A stretch of 64,000 bases of DNA, from NCBI GenBank assembly GCA_021613535.1, contig CP075496.1:1116001-1180000 (forward strand). Reading direction: 5' to 3'. The translations under genes were made by a program, and so were the position numbers. This document shows, piece by piece, positions 60,353-64,000 of this stretch. The notes under the pieces were generated by a model, which saw nothing but the letters and a program-made list of their open reading frames with translations, made no database searches and was not told the DNA's origin. This DNA is from Adineta vaga (Eukaryota > Rotifera). The stretch's first letter is position 1, and every line of letters begins with the position of its first letter.

Positions 60353-60629
60353 CTTTTGGTAAACGTCAATATATCGACTAAAACATTAATTTATTACCAA
60401 GACGCGAGGATTACCGTAATAGAAGAAGAAGAAGACATGTTCAATTTTTCTCTCTCTTTCCTCCCATGTCACTTGTTTGTTTACATTTTCCTTTCTAACG
60501 TTAGAAGATCTCTTTTCGTTACCGAATATATTATTCATAAGCTAAAACAATTTTTGCACATTTATCATCAATAAGAACTCGATCTGACGGTAAGTAAGAT
60601 ACTTATTTATTGTAAAATAAATTCTTTTT

Positions 60630-60923
60630 TCATAAATCAGTGTTATTATTCGATGTTAAATATACATCTTGAATAATTTGATTAACTTGTGAAGAATGTT
60701 TATCATCAGCTTCTAATGATGCACAGTTATTACACCTATTGATTGTAGGGTGTGGGTGAGGGTGTCTTTTATTCACGCTTACGCACCCACACTTCTTTTT
60801 ATCGGAAATCATCATGTAATAGTGTTGATAAAGGGCTAAAAAATCATGTAACATTTGGGCAAATATGCATCTTTTGTAAAGTTGGTTCAAAATCTCAGCC
60901 ATTTCAAAATTGCTGAGGTCCAT
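60630..60923 (-). CDS. Small open frame, doubtful gene
   Basis: A 97-codon frame beginning MDLSNFEMAEILNQLYKRCI with helical, host-like composition in its first 43 and last 36 residues. The middle (HPHPHP) comes from a short GC-rich inverted repeat near 60750-60795 that looks inserted. No splice sites or homologues recognised. Confidence 0.35.
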   Translation of the reverse strand: MDLSNFEMAEILNQLYKRCIFAQMLHDFLALYQHYYMMISDKKKCGCVSVNKRHPHPHPTINRCNNCASLEADDKHSSQVNQIIQDVYLTSNNNTDL

Positions 60924-61369
60924 AATTTGTGGGATTGTAGAGTAAGTAAGATCTATCCATCATACTAAGGCACCATGCTGAGAAATTCGGCTTTCAGTAG
61001 ATTTAACTAATTCAAGTTAGTTGTGTAGTAATTGATAGTATGAATTATTTTTTTAAAACCTCTATAAGTTTTACCGCAGTTCGATGCGCCTGATCAGGAG
61101 GAATCGAAGGACTATATTAAATTGAAGTTTTGACTTCATTTTCGAGGAGAAAATCGAAAAAACCTTCGGAGAGTGACTATAAAAATTCTTATTTTGCAAT
61201 TGTGTACTAGGAGTATTTTAGGGTTTTCTCCATGAAAAAGAAAGGGATTGTAGAATATTTTTTTATCAAAGAGATCAGAATTAAAGGCTCTATCAACCCT
61301 GGAAGTTTCACGGAAATCTGAGAAAACTTTTGTACAACTTGGTTGAGATCCCATGGAAATACCCATTAG
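60924..61369. other. Intergenic, no gene seen
   Basis: Contains only short frames. No recognised repeat end. Confidence 0.45.
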
Positions 61370-61600
61370 TGTGTTACGAATCTTCTTTCATAAAGAAGAA
61401 TTAATGGTCAAATATATTTTTGATTCTAGATCACAACGCTTACTGTCTCTAAACTTATTCATCCATTCATATATAATACTCGATATCGTACCAGTATCTC
61501 AATCAATTTCGTATTGTACAAATATGAATCAAAATGAATATGAAAATTCATTCCATTCCAACAAAACTAGATCAATCCGTAACTTGATCTTCTCATACGC
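61370..61600. repeat. Duplicated block (copy B)
   Basis: Identical, as far as I can read, to 57958-58188 in the same orientation, 3.4 kb apart. It lies downstream of the calmodulin-like gene stop codon, probably in or past its 3' UTR. Confidence 0.85.
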
Positions 61601-62100
61601 AATAAATCTAATCAATAAATTTCTTACTAAATAATTCTCTTTTATCTCTCGATAAAAATAGATCGATAAATGTTTCATAAGTCAACACATTCCATTTCTA
61701 GGCAATAAACAAATATATTTCACTACAAAGCCTCATTTATCGTCTACTAGATATTTATTTATATCTCTAAAATATAACAAACGAATTGTTCATAATCAAT
61801 CAATTATGTTTTTATTTCAATTTCATTAAACGAAACAAGAATAAAAGCATATACAAAGAAGAAAGAAAAAACCCCATCAATTCTAAACGGCATAATTTCA
61901 ATTGATATATATACGCAAGATTTGTTCGTATTATTTCGACGTATGTGAATGTATAAAGCTGAGCCAAATACACTGATTAAATCAATCTTATGAAAAGAAA
62001 ATTTAATCTTGATAAGAGAATAAAAGAGAAAAGAAAAAAAATAGATTCTATTTTATATCACAGATCATCGATGTTCTTCGATTGAGATTTGTTTTTATTT
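61601..62100. other. 3' flank of the calmodulin-like gene
   Basis: AT-rich sequence between copy B and the stop codon; contains no gene. Absent from copy A. Confidence 0.5.
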
Positions 62101-62881
62101 TTATTTTCCAATAACAACTTTCACAAGTTCTAGAAAAGAATCGAATATTTCGATGAAACAAAAAGAAAACTCGATGAATTGCAAGTTTTACCTTCATATC
62201 GAATAATTCCATTTCCGGAAATATCAATTTCTTGTAACATTTCATCCACTTCATGATCGGAAAATTGTTCACCCAAATTAATCATCACATGTCTAATAAG
62301 AGAAAAAAAGTATTTCTTCGCATTTTCTTTGTTTTCTCTTTACCTTAATTCAGCTACTTTAATAAAACCATTTCCATTTTTATCAAAAACACGAAAAGCT
62401 TCACGTAATTCATCTTCTTCATTATGTTCATCAGCTCGTTTCGCCATCATATGAAGAAATTCATTAAAATCAATCAAACCTTTGCCTATAAAATCCAGTT
62501 TTTCAAATAGAAAAAAAAACTATTCGAATAAAACAAACCTTCACAATCAAATTCATTAATTAAAGCTTTAAGTTCATCTTCTGTTGGATTTTGTCCGAGT
62601 GTTCTCATTGCACTTCCGAGCACTTTCGGACTAATAGCGCCGTCAGAATCTTTATCGTACAGAAGAAATGCCTGTCGAAATTCTAAAATAAACTTTCATG
62701 ATCTTTTCTTTTCCTCTCCTCTCCATTTGTCTTACCTTGAATTTGTTCTTCGGTAAAATGTTCAAGCTAAAAATAAAATGGGGAAAGTTGAAATTGATTT
62801 CGAAGTCAAATTTTCTTTGTTCTTTACTTGATCAATCTTATAAATAAGCAAATGTTCTGTGCTTATCACAGACGATGGCAT
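62101..62881 (-). CDS. Divergent calmodulin-like protein (four EF-hands)
   Basis: Six exons: 62828-62881, 62736-62766, 62539-62682, 62344-62485, 62192-62292, 62101-62129; 166 aa against 149 for calmodulin, the extra being an N-terminal [18 protein letters not shown]. The order [57 protein letters not shown] and [11 protein letters not shown] follows calmodulin closely. Loops 2-4 ([36 protein letters not shown]) keep the key acidic positions; loop 1 ([12 protein letters not shown]) has Val at position 12 instead of Glu, so it should bind calcium poorly. A calcium sensor distinct from canonical calmodulin. Confidence 0.92.
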
Positions 62882-64000
62882 ATTAAACTCGGTTGGATTA
62901 ATCTCTGATAGAAAATCAATGTTGCCTTTTCTATTTCAAGATGAGATGTTAATGACCAAACGAGCGAAAAAGAAATACTTGTCATCAGATTTCGAAGAGG
63001 TAACCAGATAGAAAGAAGAAGAAGAAGGAGAAAATGGAGAAAATCTCTGTTGTCTAATGATTAAATTCAACCTTGTCTACAGATGGAATATCGACTTAAG
63101 AGATGTGACAGACAAAACACATGCAATGACGTCATACAAACAAACTAACTGATTTAAGAGATAGTTTTTGTCAAAGCCAAGGTCTTATTTGATCATTTCA
63201 ACATATATCAAGGTAAAAGAAAAGTATCAAGAGATTATCATAACAATAGACTTGAAATTGATAGATACATTAATCAGATAATAGAGAAAACCATTTCTTA
63301 CCCCTACTTGAAATGGATCATAGACATAGAGTAAATCCGTTGTGAGACGTTGTTTGAAACGTTTTGTTTCAGAATTTTCATGTGGATCTCTACTAATAGT
63401 AGTTAATTCTCTATCAGTTGAGATCTTTTCCCGAGTAGTTGAATAACACGGACCTATTTTGATAGTTAATATCCCACTAACATTCTTTGACTGACGTCTT
63501 TTTTTTCTCTTAATGATCGATGAAATAAAAAAAACTAGGTGAACCTTTTGTTCAATTGTATTGTGCTTTGCCTTTCTTCATTTATTTACATTCGTATCTC
63601 GATTAGCATCATTATTCTTTTTGTTTTCTCTTCAAAGAACTATGCATGCAAGTGTCACATATTTTTTCTTCGTCTTCTTCTTCTTCTGACATCAATGCTG
63701 TTTTACGGGTATCACTAGCGGAATTACCGAACAAAAGAATATAATGGTAACAGATGCCGAAGATCAATAGAATGAAAAAAAGAAACTTACTTTCATTATT
63801 TTTCTTAAAGAAAAAAAATATATTTCATATCCTTCGGTTCATTTACACAACAATCTACTTATGATCTCTGACATTATCATGGCAATTCGTTGAGTTATAA
63901 ATTAACATTCTTCTCATAGAAGAAATAATCTATAATCATTAACTATTCTTCTATCTTTCATCTCTAAGCATATTAATAAAGATATCGTTCTATTCTCATC
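62882..64000. other. Right end, no gene seen
   Basis: Upstream region of the calmodulin-like gene, then AT-rich sequence with GAAGAAGAAG and TTCTTCTTC tracts. No exon recognised up to the edge. Confidence 0.5.

Noticed and set aside
60735-60795. GGGTGTGGGTGAGGGTG tract recalling the TGTGGG telomere repeat reported in bdelloids
   Set aside because: Only a few imperfect units, and the tract pairs with a nearby inverted copy, so a small hairpin insertion explains it better than telomeric DNA.

Overview
This is a gene-dense, AT-rich animal nuclear sequence. Genes are split by many short introns (mostly 45-70 bp, GT-AG, AT-rich), and several exons are only 23-25 nt long. The gene content (a nuclear receptor with two DNA-binding domains, a beta-class carbonic anhydrase, SPATA17, a Mind bomb fragment, an F-box protein, receptor tyrosine phosphatase), the compact introns and the many small, varied, decayed transposons together point to a bdelloid rotifer (Rotaria/Adineta type). 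That is an inference; no species-diagnostic marker is present. Exon joins below were checked by reading frame, not by RNA.

Left part (1-24.8 kb) is almost solid genes: a secreted repeat protein running off the left edge (-), SPATA17 (-) diverging from glycogen debranching enzyme AGL (+), a beta-carbonic anhydrase (+), a two-module GH31 alpha-glucosidase of maltase-glucoamylase/sucrase-isomaltase layout (+), a two-DBD nuclear receptor (-) and WDR55 (-). AGL and the GH31 enzyme both break alpha-glucans, one in the cytosol on glycogen and one probably secreted for digestion.

Middle part (25-45 kb) is an accessory region. It holds a TTAA-flanked piggyBac-like relic, a 3.5 kb hAT transposon with a perfect 8-bp target duplication inside a broken host gene, an F-box gene, a gene cut by a small inverted-repeat element, a PGM2 relic, a rhodopsin-like GPCR, a Tc1/mariner relic with another element nested in it, a tRNA-derived SINE with a 10-bp target duplication, and a Mind bomb C-terminal fragment. 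Among these sit two small genes worth attention: a neuropeptide-like precursor ending in a disulphide-ring peptide, and a hydrophilic coiled-coil protein laid out like a desiccation protectant, of which a decayed partial copy lies 20 kb away.

Right part (46-64 kb) returns to genes: UBC9 (UBE2I), an orphan intronless gene, a receptor-type tyrosine phosphatase with an antisense gene nested in its only large intron, an ADP-ribosylglycohydrolase fused to a SAM domain, an unrecognised gene carrying an inverted-repeat element that appears to be usable as an intron, and a divergent calmodulin. Part of the calmodulin locus has been copied, with an internal deletion, to about 58 kb.
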